Shown in pieces: positions 27,701 to 42,280 of a stretch of 64,000 nucleotides of DNA. The notes beneath the pieces are model-generated. The model did not search any database and was not told where the DNA came from. It worked only from the letters and a program-made list of their open reading frames with translations. Position numbers and translations under genes: made by a program. Origin of the DNA: Pipra filicauda (taxonomy: Eukaryota; Chordata; Aves; Passeriformes; Pipridae); the NCBI RefSeq assembly GCF_003945595.2, contig NW_024104162.1, forward strand, positions 1,426,001 through 1,490,000, written 5' to 3'. The first letter of the stretch is position 1, and the number at the start of each line of letters is the position of its first letter.

Positions 27701-28769
27701 GCAGAGAATGTCAGACCCACAGTAAAACTATGACACAGAAGCAGTTTAACATTTACGTACCAATTAAAATTTCTGCAACTTATCAAAAATATTTCAATAA
27801 AACATTTTTCAAAGAAAAAATCCAAAAAGAAGTCAAAACCAACGCAAAATGATAGGTTAAAAAAGGCTGTCTGGAATTTTCTTCTTCCAACAGAACGAAC
27901 TGAATTATTTTTTCCAAATAGATTTAGGTTTAGAACAATAATAATACTTTTATCTGAAGACTTCAAAGTCACATGCAAGAGAACATATCACAGTAAACAC
28001 AGGGTTGAAGGTTTTATAGAAGAACTTCTACTGGCATTTTTTCCTTCTTCTTTAAAAGAAATTTGTTTACTACCAGTCTTTGAAAAGCATAAAAGAGAGG
28101 AAACTATAGGGTAAAGAAGTAAAACTTTTACGTGTAAGGAACATTTGGAGCTTTGTGAGAAGGCTGGTTTTGGTAGAATATGCGACATGTAGCCCAATGT
28201 GAGTAATATTATATCTCAAATAAAAATCAGCCCATGAATATACATAATCCAAAAGGTAATTCTCCCAATCTCTGAAATGTAATGGAGCCACTCTAGATCA
28301 CTGAGGCATGAATATTTACCGTATTCAGGCTTTACTGCTCTCGATCTGGGTTCAATTTTGCAAATTAAAATGAAGGCTCTGTGGATAGAGAGATTAAAGA
28401 AGAGCATCCCAAAGCCTGCCTGTTTCCTTGGTGTGGTAGCAGTGATCTGGTTACCCTTCTGTTAGGTTATTTCTTTTTACTTAATGGAGTAGGTCAAAAG
28501 CAATTGAGAGTGGAAAGAGGAGGTCATTATTGGGTCACAACCTTGGAGTTAAAGGCTCACTAAGGAAAACAAACACAGAGCGAACATAAAGCTGCATTTA
28601 AAAATAAAACCTGTAATGAAAAATAATATTTTCAACTCTTTTTGCTTCTATTTTGACAGGTCAAGGGGAAAAATAAGAACAAAGTTCTTTTGCTCATTTC
28701 TTTCTCACGAACAAAGTTCTCCTGTCCTTTCTCTAAAGTAAGCTTGTTAATAGAAGCCATGATTTATAC

Positions 28770-28900
28770 AAAATGAAACAAAGGTGATGAATAATTACTG
28801 AGAGATCTGGTAGGCTTCATTAGCGGTGGCAAACGTTAACATTAATTGTGATGATTTGTACATTTTCTAGGAAATGCCTGGAATATAAATACAACAGTAC
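28770..28900. promoter_or_regulatory. Possible conserved non-coding element in intron 4
   Basis: This segment is AT-rich but not low-complexity. It has several homeodomain-type ATTA/TAAT cores (ATAATTAC, CATTAATTG), two GTGATGA words and a CATTTTCTAGGAAATG inverted motif. It looks like deeply conserved enhancers I have seen, but no alignment was possible. It is a candidate only. Confidence 0.25.
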
Positions 28901-31900
28901 TCTAGTGCAATGCAGCAAACAAGCAAACACAAGCGTGCACATCAGTACAAGTCAAATGATACAGTACTACTCCTAGTGAATTCCTTGTACTAATTACAAT
29001 CAAAACAAAAGCTACCTCTGCTACGGGAAGAAAAGAAAAAGGAATTAATTACTATCAGACAAGTATTTTTTGCAATACTTTTTAGTTTATGAAATAAGAA
29101 ACAACTGGCATACAAAATCTTTATAGTTTTCCCTTGAGGCAGGAATTTTTTAGTGGCAAATTTTAAAGAGTTCAACTGGTAAGCAATTTTCTATTACAAG
29201 TCATAACAGTGATTAAGATTAGACGAGTAAATTTATATCCTCTGGATTCTATGATATTTGCAAAATCTAAGCAGTTAAGTCTAGAGTAAAGAACAAATGG
29301 ATTTATCCCTACCACCTTGGCAAATAATACTAAGCTGTTAAAGGAACAAAGCAGTGCAGTGCAAAGTTTGATGCAGCAAAACCGAATTCTAATGCAAAGA
29401 TACATTGTACAAAAAAAATCAGGTTTACAGTAATGATTCTGATTAATCCATTCAAATGCAACCAGGGGAAGAAGGGGGCAAAAGGTCAGAAAAACCAGGG
29501 AAAGGATGAAGACAATGCATCATATGAAAATGGAAATCAAGCCAAAATGTAGTGGTCATCAACTAGAAAAAAACCAGCATTTACCATACAGAGGTGCCAT
29601 GTCATAGCTCATGAAATGAGAAATTCACACTTTTTTGCCTTTGAGCTACATCCTGGTAGCAAAGGGTTACTGTGCTTTAAAACCTTCACCAACAGCCTTA
29701 CCAAACATTTAATATTTTTCTTTCTGCTTTCTTAAAGGCCCCAGATGTGTTCTAGCAGATCAAAAGAGACCAACTTATAAAGTTAAACGAAATCAAGGGC
29801 TTTTGTTCCGAGGCATCGTTGCTGAACTAATTATTCCTGGATGTTGTTTAATGAAATAGCGGTGCCATATATTAAAACAGTTAACAGGATGAGTTGCCTG
29901 AGTTATAGGAAAGGTCTGATCTGGGATTATAAATTTTAGGTTTTCTTCAAAGGAGATGAAACAAACTACTCAAAACTCCCCAGTCCTTTCTGTCACTGAA
30001 AAACTGAAATAAAGGAACCCAAAAATGTATGAAAGTTGAAATATCATTCTACATATTTAGTCTTCCCTGAATGATTGAGAACTAAAGATGGGGGAGTTCA
30101 AAAACCTCCCGAAATTCTTTGAGATGGGGAAATCAAGATCTAAGTTATCCTGTCTATTCCCTGAATGCTAGAAAGCACAAGTTAAAATAAACATTGGTAA
30201 ATCTTAGAGGAAACTTCATTTTAGATGTACATACACAAAACAAGAAAGGACTCCCATCTCAGAGCAACCTTAGAGTAATTATTAAGTATTTTTATTAACA
30301 GGGGGAAAAGGTAGGGGAACAGGTAATCAGAGAGCTATTCCAACATGGAATTATTTGCAGAATTGGATCTTTTACGTTATTCTGCAGCTCCCAATTGTGC
30401 TAATATTTTTGCTAAAATGCATATTTAACCATACATTTACCCTACTGAGAGAAACAAAAAACTCCTAAGATCCCTAAGGATATCTCAGGCTAGGAAGGTA
30501 ACTTTTCACTCTTATACATTCAGACAATAAACACTTTACTTCCCTACCGATAGTCTCTTCTGTGTTTGTATTTTACAGCCTGACACAGGCCAACCCAACA
30601 CTTGACACCTAATTAACAGACCTAGGAGCTGGAGGTCCGTATATTGATCACAGTAAATGGGATTAGTGTGAAATAAAAAGTTCAAAGGGTCTTGACCAAA
30701 CTTCAGCACAGCCCAGCTGTGACAGCTGCTATGAATTTGTGTATCCAGTGCCCCACGTTTTTATTAAGAGGGGTCTGGCACACGAGAGTCTGCAGTAGCG
30801 TATGAGATCACGAAGGTTCACCTAACAATGTCAGGCTCTGTAACTGTAGTGACTGACTGAAGAAAAAAATCCTCTTGCTTGTTTGCATAGGTCTTTTTGA
30901 TTAACTCATGGAAAGGGTCCCTCACCTCTGATACAACAAGCATTTACAGCAGACGTAGAGTTGTGACTTCTTTGCCTCTCAAGGATTTGTTAACTTGCTG
31001 TGGAAGAGCTGTCCAATTCGAAAAACCCTAGGTTTGACTATAAAAGAATTCCTGATACATGCTACAAGCATACCTAGTATATTCTGACAATGACAGCCAG
31101 GAGCAGTATTCAAATGACAGAAGTACAAACTATCTTTGAAACACTTCTAATCTCCTATTATCTTTCTATTTCCCTAAACCTTTCAGCTGTCATCAGGTGA
31201 ATAAATATTTCTACATTTTACACCCAGATACTTCTTAGTTGTAGTCCTACTGACATGATTTTTAAAACCTTCATCAAGATCCAAAGAAATTACAACAATC
31301 ACCAGCATATTTTAGTATTTCTGAGTACCTGTGCAAATTTATTTCTTTCAGACAAGCAGTCTCATTTTCCAGTATCAAGTATCACAGACACCTGTAACAG
31401 AAACATGGGATATGGGAAACCTACTGCAACTCAAGAAGGGAACAAGCCTGTTGTGCAGAGATGTGCAAGTACCACTGAGGCACAGTGAATGATCAAGAGG
31501 ATTCTCTTGGTTAATGGGATGTTTACCAAAATATTCAGGATAAACTACGAACAAAATGCAATTTTGCTTTTGTTGTTGTTTTTAATTATTAATTTGGTTC
31601 AGGACACACTGCCAGAATATTTTCTAAAAAATCTGAGAAATGTCTGTCCTGGGAATTTCTATATCAGTGATAAAGAAACAGCCATCGGTCAGGAGAAAGC
31701 TGATAAACAGTTTTCAATTTATAAATAATTTTAATCCATTATGGGTCTTTTAAAAGGAAGCTAGATGTGGTCCACGAGGGAACCTTAAAAATAGGCTCAC
31801 TGAGGTTGCAACGTGCACGTTTAACAGAAGAGGCAGCGCTAGAGCCATCACACAAACACCTGACAGCAGAACACCAACAACAGAACCTAGGTAAAAAAGT

Positions 31901-32500
31901 AAGGGGAGCAACAAGAAGCCTATGAAAGAAGAGTAGACTGTTAATGCTAGCATGTAAAGATATTTCAAATAGTTAAGAACAATCTTTATACAGTATTGCA
32001 GCACACAAAAAAACAGCTTTTCATTTCTCTCTTTTTTTTTTTCCTTCTGTGTTTCTCTCTCCTGCTTGATTTCTTTCCTCACAAAATCTTTCACTTCCTG
32101 TCCTTTGGGTCTCAGGGTTGTAGCTGCCCAGTCACACCTGCTGAGACAACCTCCCCAAAATGGCCAATGACATTTCAAAGTACCACCATTAGGCTTCAAA
32201 ATTAACATTCCAAGACTGGAAGAGGATTTTACATGTGTCTGCTCTGACTGCAGTCAGGACTGAAAACTACAAACTGTCACTCCCTCCAAGCCCTGAACGT
32301 CAAAACCTTTTCTTTTTAATTTAAAGTTGAAACTACGTGTAATCCAAAGTGTGCAGACCACAAGAAATTCTTTGACATGTCTGAATCCAGTCCAAAAAAG
32401 GCTTATCTGGCCAATCCAGCAATGGGTAAAATTTTTCATTATTCTCTATATTATTTAGGTTTGGGCTGGGTGCTTGGTGGTTTGGGGGGTTTTTTGTGTT

Positions 32501-32501
<1 letters not shown>

Positions 32502-32532
<31 letters not shown>
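32502..32532. repeat. T31 homopolymer
   Basis: Thirty-one consecutive T follow a G/T-rich lead-in (GGTTTGGGGGGTTTTTTGTG) in intron 4. No retroposon body is recognisable beside it. Confidence 0.92.
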
Positions 32533-32533
<1 letters not shown>

Positions 32534-33713
32534 GCAGTGTATTTTTAAAAATTCCATCAGAATTTTTTTAAAAGTACTTTTTCATAATCAGGTTGCCTTA
32601 TTTGCAGATTTCTTTCACCTTAGTCACCAGCTCTCACAGCTCCAATACAGCAAAAAGCACTGTCTTCCTGTGTTCCCAGTTTATTTTCTCTTTATATTAA
32701 AAGATGCATTAATATCCTCCTACAGTAAATATTAATGTACAAGATACTCATATCACAGTGAGACTGCAAGATTTGGTTACTTTAGGAGACTGGACAACAA
32801 TATAATTTGGGATGCACACTCCCAGTCCTGCATGAGTTTTTTAGCACAATGCAAATGGCTTGAAAATATAATTTTATTGGAAGTGAGTGAGAACATGTAG
32901 GAAGAAAACTGTCTAACCAAAAAAACCTATAAGTAAGTCTGGAGTGAATCTGAAACTAAAAACTGACTATATCATTCAAAAGAAAAACATCAATGTGAGA
33001 AACTCTTGCTACTACAGCCTATGCTCATTAAAGGAAATTAAGTCAGCAATTTCGTACAACTGGTGGAAGTTTTATCACTGTCTATCAACAGGAGAAGTGG
33101 GGAAAGATATTTTAAACAGAGATGAGGCCAAAGATAAACAGAAAAATAAGAAAAGCTTTTAACTTGGCCAGTAAGCCAAGTTTCTGAAGTCCCTGTAAGG
33201 AGATCCTTGCTTCAAACTAAAGTGACTGAGTTTCAAGAATCAGTAAAACAAAAATGAGAAAAAAAATACATAAGCAATACTTAAACATTTATTTATATCC
33301 CACACTTCCTCTATATTCTATGTGTAACACATGTACATTTTTATATTCCTCCAGAAGATTAGATTTAGAGGAGAAAGAATTTTTTACATAAAGTTTAATA
33401 GACAAAACCACTGTCATTAGTCACTCAACATTTTCATTTTTCTGCTTTAAATAAAGGTAAAACAATATTGTACCATTGGAATTCTCTGTTCAGCCATCAT
33501 AATTTTTTGCATGTCCATTGTATATCATATTTTAAAAACTATGACAGTTTTCTTCTCCCTTTTCCTGAAAAAGGTAGGTACCACTTATTGTGTTTGAGCT
33601 TCTTTATTTTATTAAAGTGGGATAAATTGTACACCGTTTGGAGAACATTCCAACCCCTTACTTTTCTGAAAATATTATTTCAAATCCCAAAAGGATTAAA
33701 AAAAAAAAAGATA

Positions 33714-33739
33714 TTTAACAAAAGCATTTAACAAAAGCA
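33714..33739. repeat. Perfect 13-bp tandem duplication
   Basis: TTTAACAAAAGCA occurs twice without interruption, just after a short A run. It is consistent with a recent slippage or repair duplication. Confidence 0.85.
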
Positions 33740-36700
33740 TAGGGTTAGCCTATTAGAATATCAAGTCTGACATGTTACTTAAGGCAAAGGCCCATTTCAG
33801 TCATTTCAGAAGAAAAATATGAAACCCCAAAACATTACCAACCATGTAACAATGAAAACGAGGTTGCAATGAATTCCAATCTAACCCTCAATAGTGGATT
33901 CCAATTACTATGCTCACAGGAGAAGGAAAAATATTGACAAAATATAATACCATTTTTTCTGGTAAGTGGTGAACACCACTGCAGAAACCATTCCACAGAT
34001 GTAAATCTACAAAGAAAACCAGGTTCCCACTCAAACTTCACTCTTTTTAGCCTTCCTAGACTCTGGGTACATGAAGGGGTGAGCTCTCACTCTGCACAGA
34101 GACAAGGGAATGAAAAAAGGATGATACGATGAGGCTTAGCAGCAAATAAATAGTTTTGCTGTTATAAATTTTAGTAGAAACATTATTAATTAAACTTAGT
34201 GGGCTTTGTGGTTTCATATACATTCAGCACAAGTAATTTTTCTACAAGCCTTTGGCTCCATCTGCTGACTTTAATATTAAAAATAATTGACGAGGTTGAA
34301 AACATCCACAGCTTTTGGAATACTGAAGTCCCCTACATTTTTGTAAGTGTAGTTCAAAAGGTGTAACTAAATACCCCAGGTGTGTGGTCTAGTAATTTTG
34401 TTAGTTAAAATTATCTTGAAACAACAACATACCAGCTCTGAGAAGAAGGTACCTGAGTGAGCCTTGGATGTACAGGGGGTAAACAAAACTTACTTGGAAG
34501 ACTGGCTGGAATCAGATTTTAACAGATATACATCTGGATGTTTATGCCACAGAATCACCCAGCAATTAAGTCCAAATTAAAGAAGTGAGATTCTGAGCAG
34601 ACTAATAAAAAGAATCAAAGATCTATAACACAACCCTTGTGAGAGCTCACAGGAGACATTTGCTCAACACCTGCCTGCACTGGTTTCAGCTTCTCCCATT
34701 TTCACCAAGATGTCTGCTTCAAAGAAACTAAAGCTTGTTGTATTCATGAACAAATAAAAAAAAAGATACAAAATAATCCTGCAGGTTCAAAAGCCCAAAT
34801 ATTTGCCTGTTCCAACTGTGATTTATTTTTCATTATTGCAGAATTCTGATCGTTATCAGAACACTACAAACTCAAACTAGATAAAATTTCCACACAAAAA
34901 ATTGCATATGAGAAACACATCTATATGCTCTTTAAATATAACAGGGGAAAGTATTGGCTACAAAAATAAAACACATTTACAGTACTCCATTGGCCACTTT
35001 TTACAGCTAAAAACTAAATCCATCATTAAATCAAAATTTGATTTACATGAACACTGAGCTCTTGTGACTGCAAATTATTTGAGTGGTAACTAGGATAATC
35101 AACATCTCTGACAATCTGTTTTTCTTTACAACTCTAACTTTTAGTACCTGTATTAAAAAAAAATAAATGAATAACCGCACCCACACAACCAACACCCTGC
35201 TCACCCTGACTCCCCACAAAAAAAGCCCAAACCCCAACACATTCAACTTTCAAAACTTGCTGTGCCATCTCTGTGCACTCTGAAAAGTGGTTTCCTCTTA
35301 CTCTCAGTGTAGCAGACACATTCAGCCCCTCAAATCAAATTCCACTTGTTGCAATTGCTACGTATTGGGGAAGATTTTTTTTAATCATGCTTCTATATCA
35401 ACATACTCGAGTCTTAGTATCTGACTTACAAACACAGGTAAAAAACAGTATATGGAATAAATTATTTTGGCAAGGGGATTTAAACACAGAATGAAGTCTT
35501 AACTGTGTTAAAGCTAAGATTAAACAGAATCTGAACCAGACCCTAAAGCTCACTCTTTATCACAAAAAAGCTCATCTTCATGGCTTTATAGAAAAAAACC
35601 CCAACTCTTCTGAAATGAAAATATAAAAAGCCCTCATACATCCAGCACATACCACAGATAATGTAGTTTCCAAAAAGCTTCTTTTAAAACTATTAAATGT
35701 TTATAATGTCTCCTTCAGAGCTGAGACTGAACCTAAGGAATCCACTACAAAAGCCAATACTTTCAAAAACTTAAAACAAAACACAGGAACCCAAATTCTG
35801 AATAAAGACTCCTTATAACTTTTAACAGTAGGAAAATACAAGACTCCTTTCTGCATGGTCATGCTCAGATACAGGTATGGGTTCAATAGGGTCAAAGCTA
35901 CACTTACACAGAAGTTCACATTGGGGAAAATTATCACCACGCAATTTGAGATTAAGAGAGACATTAAGGAAAAGTTAAATATAATCACATTTAAACACAG
36001 ATCTAACCTGCCAATTTGTTTTTTCATGTATAGGAAAAAGCAAGAAAAGCAGTAAGTATATTGTAAAGCACTGTGCATAACCATTTAAAATTTAAATCAC
36101 ATCAATGCATTCTCTGTCGAAGTCTATCTAAATCCTGACTCCAGTAAAAAGCCCTTGTTGGTGTCAGCTTCACTAGATGACACAGAACAAATGAAAGGCA
36201 GGATTAAAACTTCACTTCTGAGCTGATCAGAAGGGACCTTGTCCATCAGGGACAACAATGTAACGTAAAAGAAAAAGCAATAATACAACGTTTGATTTGC
36301 AGAGTTACACTCACTGTGCCAGAAAACGTTAACATTACGGATTCAAAATAAAGTTAACTCAGCCCACTCCTCATCGTGGATATCTAATGGCATGTTTTTA
36401 CAACTGTTTGTAATGTACATGTCAGATGGACTAAGTCTTTCTTGTGAGTCACACTGTAACCACAAATCTATGCCTGAACGTCAACTTTGCCTTCTCCCCC
36501 ACCCCATTTAAGTCTGACGTAAAAACTACTTTGCCCAACTCTCTTCCCATATATCAATCTTCGAAACACCTTGCCAATATTTAATTAACATATGCAACCC
36601 TCAGACAAGAATTAGAATCATGCTTACTTAAATAAACAAAACAAACAATCAAAAAACACACCAGAAATTTATCATGTTTTTGCTTTTTCTAATCAAAATT

Positions 36701-36765
36701 AAGACAAGAAACTTGCATAAAAAAATTTCATCAAAACCAAAAAAACCTCAAAGCCCCTGAAAATT

Positions 36766-36804
36766 AAAAAAAAAAAAAAAAAAAAATCCAAAAAAAAAAA
36801 AAAA
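36766..36804. repeat. A21 and A15 tracts
   Basis: Runs of 21 and 15 A are separated only by TCC in intron 4. The surroundings are also A-rich (36720-36760). Confidence 0.9.
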
Positions 36805-38681
36805 CTAACATAAAACCAGTGACTAGAACCCTTATCTTCACATTCTAATTTGTGTGCTTTTACTAGAAAGTTAGTGTTGTTTTTTAGAAATACTGTATAG
36901 TTTCCTACCAAAAACATCCCTTTAAAAAATTAAAACCAAAACAAAACACCTCAATATTTCTGGTAATCCCCCAAAATCAGTTCAGTGTACATATGTTTTA
37001 AAGTGGTAGAGGTTACTGGAGCCACAGTTGTCTTCCCTAAACATGTTGTCCTTACTCTTATTACCCCTATTATGTCTATTCCTAACAGTGAATTTGAAGT
37101 CGGCGAAGAATTTCCATCCCCCCAAAACTTTAAAATCTCCAAGAACCTCTCTGAAAGGGCAGCAAGACACTGTGATCTCAGCTCTGACAACCACTGATGT
37201 GCTGTCTGCATGTATTAGGCATCTGAAAAGCAGATTTAGAGATGGGAGTTCAATCACCTCCACAGGTAAGATGGGCGGGTAGTAAAATTGAAAATGAAAA
37301 CAAACAAGGATACAAGTAAAAGGAAAGACTTGGGAAAAAAAAAAAAAAGAATTCTGTACTACAAAAAAGTGTTTGACCACAACTGCATCTTAGAATTTGC
37401 TGCAAGAAAGAAAAGCAGACACACCGTGATTTTTCTACCAACTCAGGAGTTTTCTATCATCTTCCCACTACTTAGGGAAACACACGCCTGAAAAATATTA
37501 AGACATCAGAATAAATTATGCTGAACTTCAATCTTAGGTAGCATCTCAGATCCACCAAAGGGCTCAGAACAAGTTAGGGCCTTGCTCTGTACCACCATGT
37601 TGGAGAACTTCCTCCATCTCCACCCATAACAGATTAAAGACCTACCTGGGAGTGAAGATACTTGATAACCTCCCTCCTCTAACACCCAAGCAATCAAGCA
37701 ACCTTTGACAAGACTGGAAAGAAGCATTAATATGAGGGTCCTTGCCACCTTAATATACTTTGTACACACAACTGGTTTTCCCCAAACAGGAGCATCATGT
37801 CAACAACAGAAATGGAACATTTGAAGTAGAAACATATGTACAAAACATTCAATCACCACCTGACTCCAACTCTCTCCTAAAACTCAATGCAAAATAGTTC
37901 ACAGTGGATTTTGTGTTTTATTTCACTTTTTCAAAGATTTGCATTTAGACTAAACCGACTGGTATTGCTTTGCGCTGACTTAAGGCCAAACTGGATATTT
38001 ATTTTAGTCTTATTAGGCATTTATTTCAATCCTTCAGTAAAAATACGTATTTTTCAAGTTTCCTCTCTTTTCTGTGGTTTTGTTTGGAGTGTTTGTGGTA
38101 TACCTGCATATTCCTCAGACCCTGAAGACTTCGAATTATTGTCAGCTAATCTCCACAAGCAGGATCAATGTCTTCAACGAGGCAAAGAAAATACCACATG
38201 AATAATACCCACATTTCAAAACTGAACTGATTCACAATAGTACAGACTTTTTCCCTAAGCCACCATTTAACTTGTTGCAGTCCTATGTACGAGGTGTCAC
38301 ACACCAGACAAAAACCTCTTCTAGGCATGGTTAGCATAACGGGCTACTGAAATTCATTATATAATGAAAATAATGTTAAGAAAAAGCAACTACAACATAG
38401 TAATTGAAACGAAGAAAAACGAACCAAGTAAGTTAGATTAATATCAAGAAAGAGCAGAAAAACTTCAAGAGGTTCTGAAGGCTCAGACAAACTTACATGA
38501 CAAATTTCTGAATCATTTTCCACACCTATATCCCTTTTCTGTTAAAGAAAAGCTTTGCCATTTATATATACATCAGGGTCGTTGCTCCCAATGAGTTAAT
38601 CTGTTCTCATGGCTGATTTCTGCCTCTAAATTGAACAAGGATTAAGGCCACTTCTACCATTCTTTGGCAGAATCTATTACA

Positions 38682-38724
38682 CTCTCTCTCTCTCTCTCTC
38701 TATGTATATATATATATATATATA
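38682..38724. repeat. Compound microsatellite (TC)n(TA)n
   Basis: About ten CT/TC dinucleotides (38682-38701) run through a short ATG interruption into ten TA dinucleotides (38705-38724). It is likely polymorphic in length. Confidence 0.95.
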
Positions 38725-41700
38725 AGGAGAGACTATATCTTACAAAGAAGTTGCCTACAGAGAAACAGCTCAACTACTAAATCTAACTTTCACAAAGGCC
38801 TGATAGTTTTCAAGTTCCACAATTTTAATATTTAAAGATGTATTAGCTACAGAGACTCTTTAAAAGGCTATTTGACCTTTCCTTGTTATTCCTAAAGTGT
38901 GAAATGTTTATTCTTGATTATTTATTCATTAGAGGAGAAAGCAAGAGAAGCCAATTTTATGTCATATGCTTTGAAGCTAATCTTTACAACCATGAAGAGT
39001 CTGGGAGTTTGTAGCTTTCATTTCAGACAGTTGCAAATGAAAATCTGTATCTAGGCATTCATATCATGTTCATCACAGTACTATCTGGGCAGCTAACCTA
39101 ATTATATTATTCCAGCTGATACTGTAAATATTGGCACTCTCTAGTATTACTTTTCCAATTCAAGCTGCATCAGCTATTATAACAAAGTTATGGAAATACT
39201 TTAGTGAGGAGATGCATCTTACATTTAGTTTCAACAATACATGTCACTGTCACAGGCATGTGATCACAGACTCAGGTGATGAACTGAACAAACATTTAAA
39301 GAGCAAAGTCAATTCTCATGTAATTTTCACAGTAGTATCCAAGAATAACATTTAGAGTTTGGTAAGTGGGTTCATCTCAAACACACAGACAAGGAATGAC
39401 AACCAGAGGACTCACTATGGTGTTACAGTAATACTTCAAGGAAATACTCTGGTAATAGAGTAATTACAGATTCCTTATGTACTAGTTCATTTTTTTGTTA
39501 TTTGGTCAAATTTGTCTTCAGCAATATTGGTTAAATAATGTTTTCAATTTTCAGATCCTTTCTTTGCCAGTGGCCAGAACTGAGCAGAACTTTTATAACA
39601 AATAGACCGTGGCTTAGTTAATGCAGCACTTGCCGAGTTGTTCTGCTTCTAAAAGCCTGATCAAATGAGGAATTGTACTGTACATGGATGACCAAGGAAG
39701 AACAAAAAGTGACATTCCCTTCCTTCCTTCATTCTGGTTACTGAAATCTTGCCAAAGCCTCCAGCACTTGAATTTAAATATTTAAAACATGATAGTTACT
39801 CTCTGCCCTAACTAAGTCTATTCGTACTAACGTTATATTCACAGCAGGAATGCAATGTGAAAGCTGTGTTTACCATACAGGAGGTTACCTTCCCAATTAC
39901 TATTCAAGCATTCCACTAAGATTCCTGCTCAAGCGGTATGTGTACGTGCATGGGGGTCTGTTTTCAATTGAACTGGATGGAGAACAATTCTACCTGATAA
40001 ATTAAAAGAAATAAAGTTAATGACCTGGCAGCAGCAATGCTTAAGCAAACAAGTTATGCAAACACAAACCAGCCATTCTTCGCTTTAAGAAGTTATCATA
40101 AAGTTTAAACAAAGAGGTATTTGGATGAAATTTTCTGATTACTACAGCAATGTCCATTAACTTAGTTTCAAACTGATCTTGAACCCCAGGGTACATAAAC
40201 CCAAGAACACAACACCTGATCCCTGGAGCTGCAACTGTTCAACAGCAAAGACTTTACCTACTAAGCCTCAGAATAACGTGTGTCTTCTTGTTCAGTTGCA
40301 TCCGAATCGTGGCTCAAGTCAACTTGAAACCTTTCTCTTCCTGTACACTGAATCATTGCTTAGAGTAACCACTTTAGACAGCTCCAGGACTCCTTTACAA
40401 ATTATAAATGCAAGGCATTTAGCCCTACCAATACAAGAGCTGCCATGTTCTGTAGAGGAAGTATCAGAACCTGCCCTTGAGAGGATAACACCACTCAATG
40501 TTTATCAGGTCTTGTCTTTTCTTTCAGACCCCACTCTAGCTTCAACCTATGAAAACAGATTCAAGAACACCATCCCAATATTTCTCATCTGACCCTGACT
40601 GATGCTGGTTTCAAACACCAGAGGTTTTAAGTCACTGGAGGGGATGAAAGCATACACAAACCACATTGTTACTCAAAATTGCAACAGCAGCTGAGAAAAT
40701 GGAGAGAGAAAAAAGTTTCTTTAATCTATGGTTTAAGTGGAAAAGATCAGTCAAGAGCAAACCCAGACTAGAAAGGAAGCTAGAGATGGAGAAAAAGGAA
40801 ATAGGCAGGAGGAAAAGTAAAGTGAGCAGATAAAGGAAGTTAAAATAATAGAGAAAAATCTAGATGCCAGGTGTCATGTTAATAACTTATTACGTTTCGT
40901 TTTCTTTTCAACTTTGTTTTGGAGTCACAAACCTAAATATTTGTTTATCCACAAATGTGTTGCCATACCAGAGACAAACTGCTCACTGATATACAGGAAC
41001 ATATTTCACTTTTTCCATGGGTGTCATGCTTTTGCACTGGGATACGGAGCTTCTTCCATTCGACCCAGTATTCCAAAAGAGCTACAGAACACTGAGCATC
41101 ACAGACTGTGCATGGAAGTCACATCTGCCAGCAGCCTAAAGGAGACAGGAGAGGACACTAACATGGCACACTAGTGAGGAGAATACTGACATACAGGGGA
41201 GAGCACATGCAGTCACTTGTGGAACTGTTACACTGCAGTGCCAGGACCAACCTCAGAACAACTCTACCTGTACCATTTTCCTGTTAGTACAATGGTTCCC
41301 GCTTCTTCAGCTCAGTTCCTTTCCCACCTTTTATTTCCGTAAGAACTTTCTTCATCTTTTCTAACAGATCTCATGGAATAAGTTATTAACTGAAACCCAG
41401 ACACAAAAAACGTAATTTATCTAAGAAAATCAGTCATTATATCTAATCAAAGTATGACATTCATCTCACACGGTACTTTCATCTACTCAGAGTCAAGATG
41501 ATGCTGTATTATTTTTTCATTTTGAGCCCATCTGAACCATGTACCAGTTTTTAGGCAATAACAACTCTCTAACCATTAAGGCAAAATTACCTGCATGGGA
41601 GTGGCACAAAATACACACTTCAAACTATCTCACACATTAACCACTACCAGTCAGCATTGCAGATAAGCACAAGCAAGTACTGTCAGGGAACTACTCCAGA

Positions 41701-42280
41701 AGTTAAAATCTACTTTGGAGACCAGTATTGTTTCCAGAAATGCTGCACTTCCACGTGAAGCCTTGATCCTAACAGTCATTTCAAGACAGTTTCAGTGGAT
41801 AGAAGCAAGGCAGAAGTTACAATTCTCTTCCTTTTCAGATTCACTGTAGGAAAAAAAACTTGTATACCATAGGTAATTTTTCTCATCCATTAGAATGCAA
41901 TCTGTATCCCAACTGTTTCTATCTGGCAGGGAGCACAGGGCACACCTAGACCTCCAAAAAAAAGCCGCGGATGAATTTCAGTATTTGAAGAGTTAATTGG
42001 CCAGCACGGACTAGACCACTTCTCTGCCTACAGAGATCACATTAGACACACAAGCTCCAAAAATACAGTGTATGGTTTGGATTAGCACTGCTCAGGTTGG
42101 CTGCTCTCCCCTGGCTTCCCTCCCTTCTGCTCTGACCAAGCACAAAAAATTTGAAAACCTCACGATATGTATCAAGATCCTTTTCTATTAGTATTATCTC
42201 TGGTCCTAAATAAAACTTAAGGCACAAAGTCCTTTATCTTGCTCCCCCTTTTTACTGTACCTACATAATACTTACTAAAA

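Noticed and set aside
28776..28870. GTGATGA and CTGA words resembling snoRNA C/D boxes
   Set aside because: The spacing between the first C-like box and CTGA is too short for a guide, and no closing D box with a terminal stem is present.
29240..29262. ATTCTATGAT resembling the CR1 3' terminal repeat
   Set aside because: Only one unit occurs and no CR1 body precedes it.
31750..32208. 152-codon minus-strand open frame
   Set aside because: It has hydrophobic stretches but no recognisable domain, lies in an intron, and overlaps T/C-rich low complexity. It resembles many similar chance frames in the window.
40179..40592. 137-codon plus-strand open frame
   Set aside because: No family resemblance, no promoter or splice context, and opposite to the host gene. 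Kept as intron.
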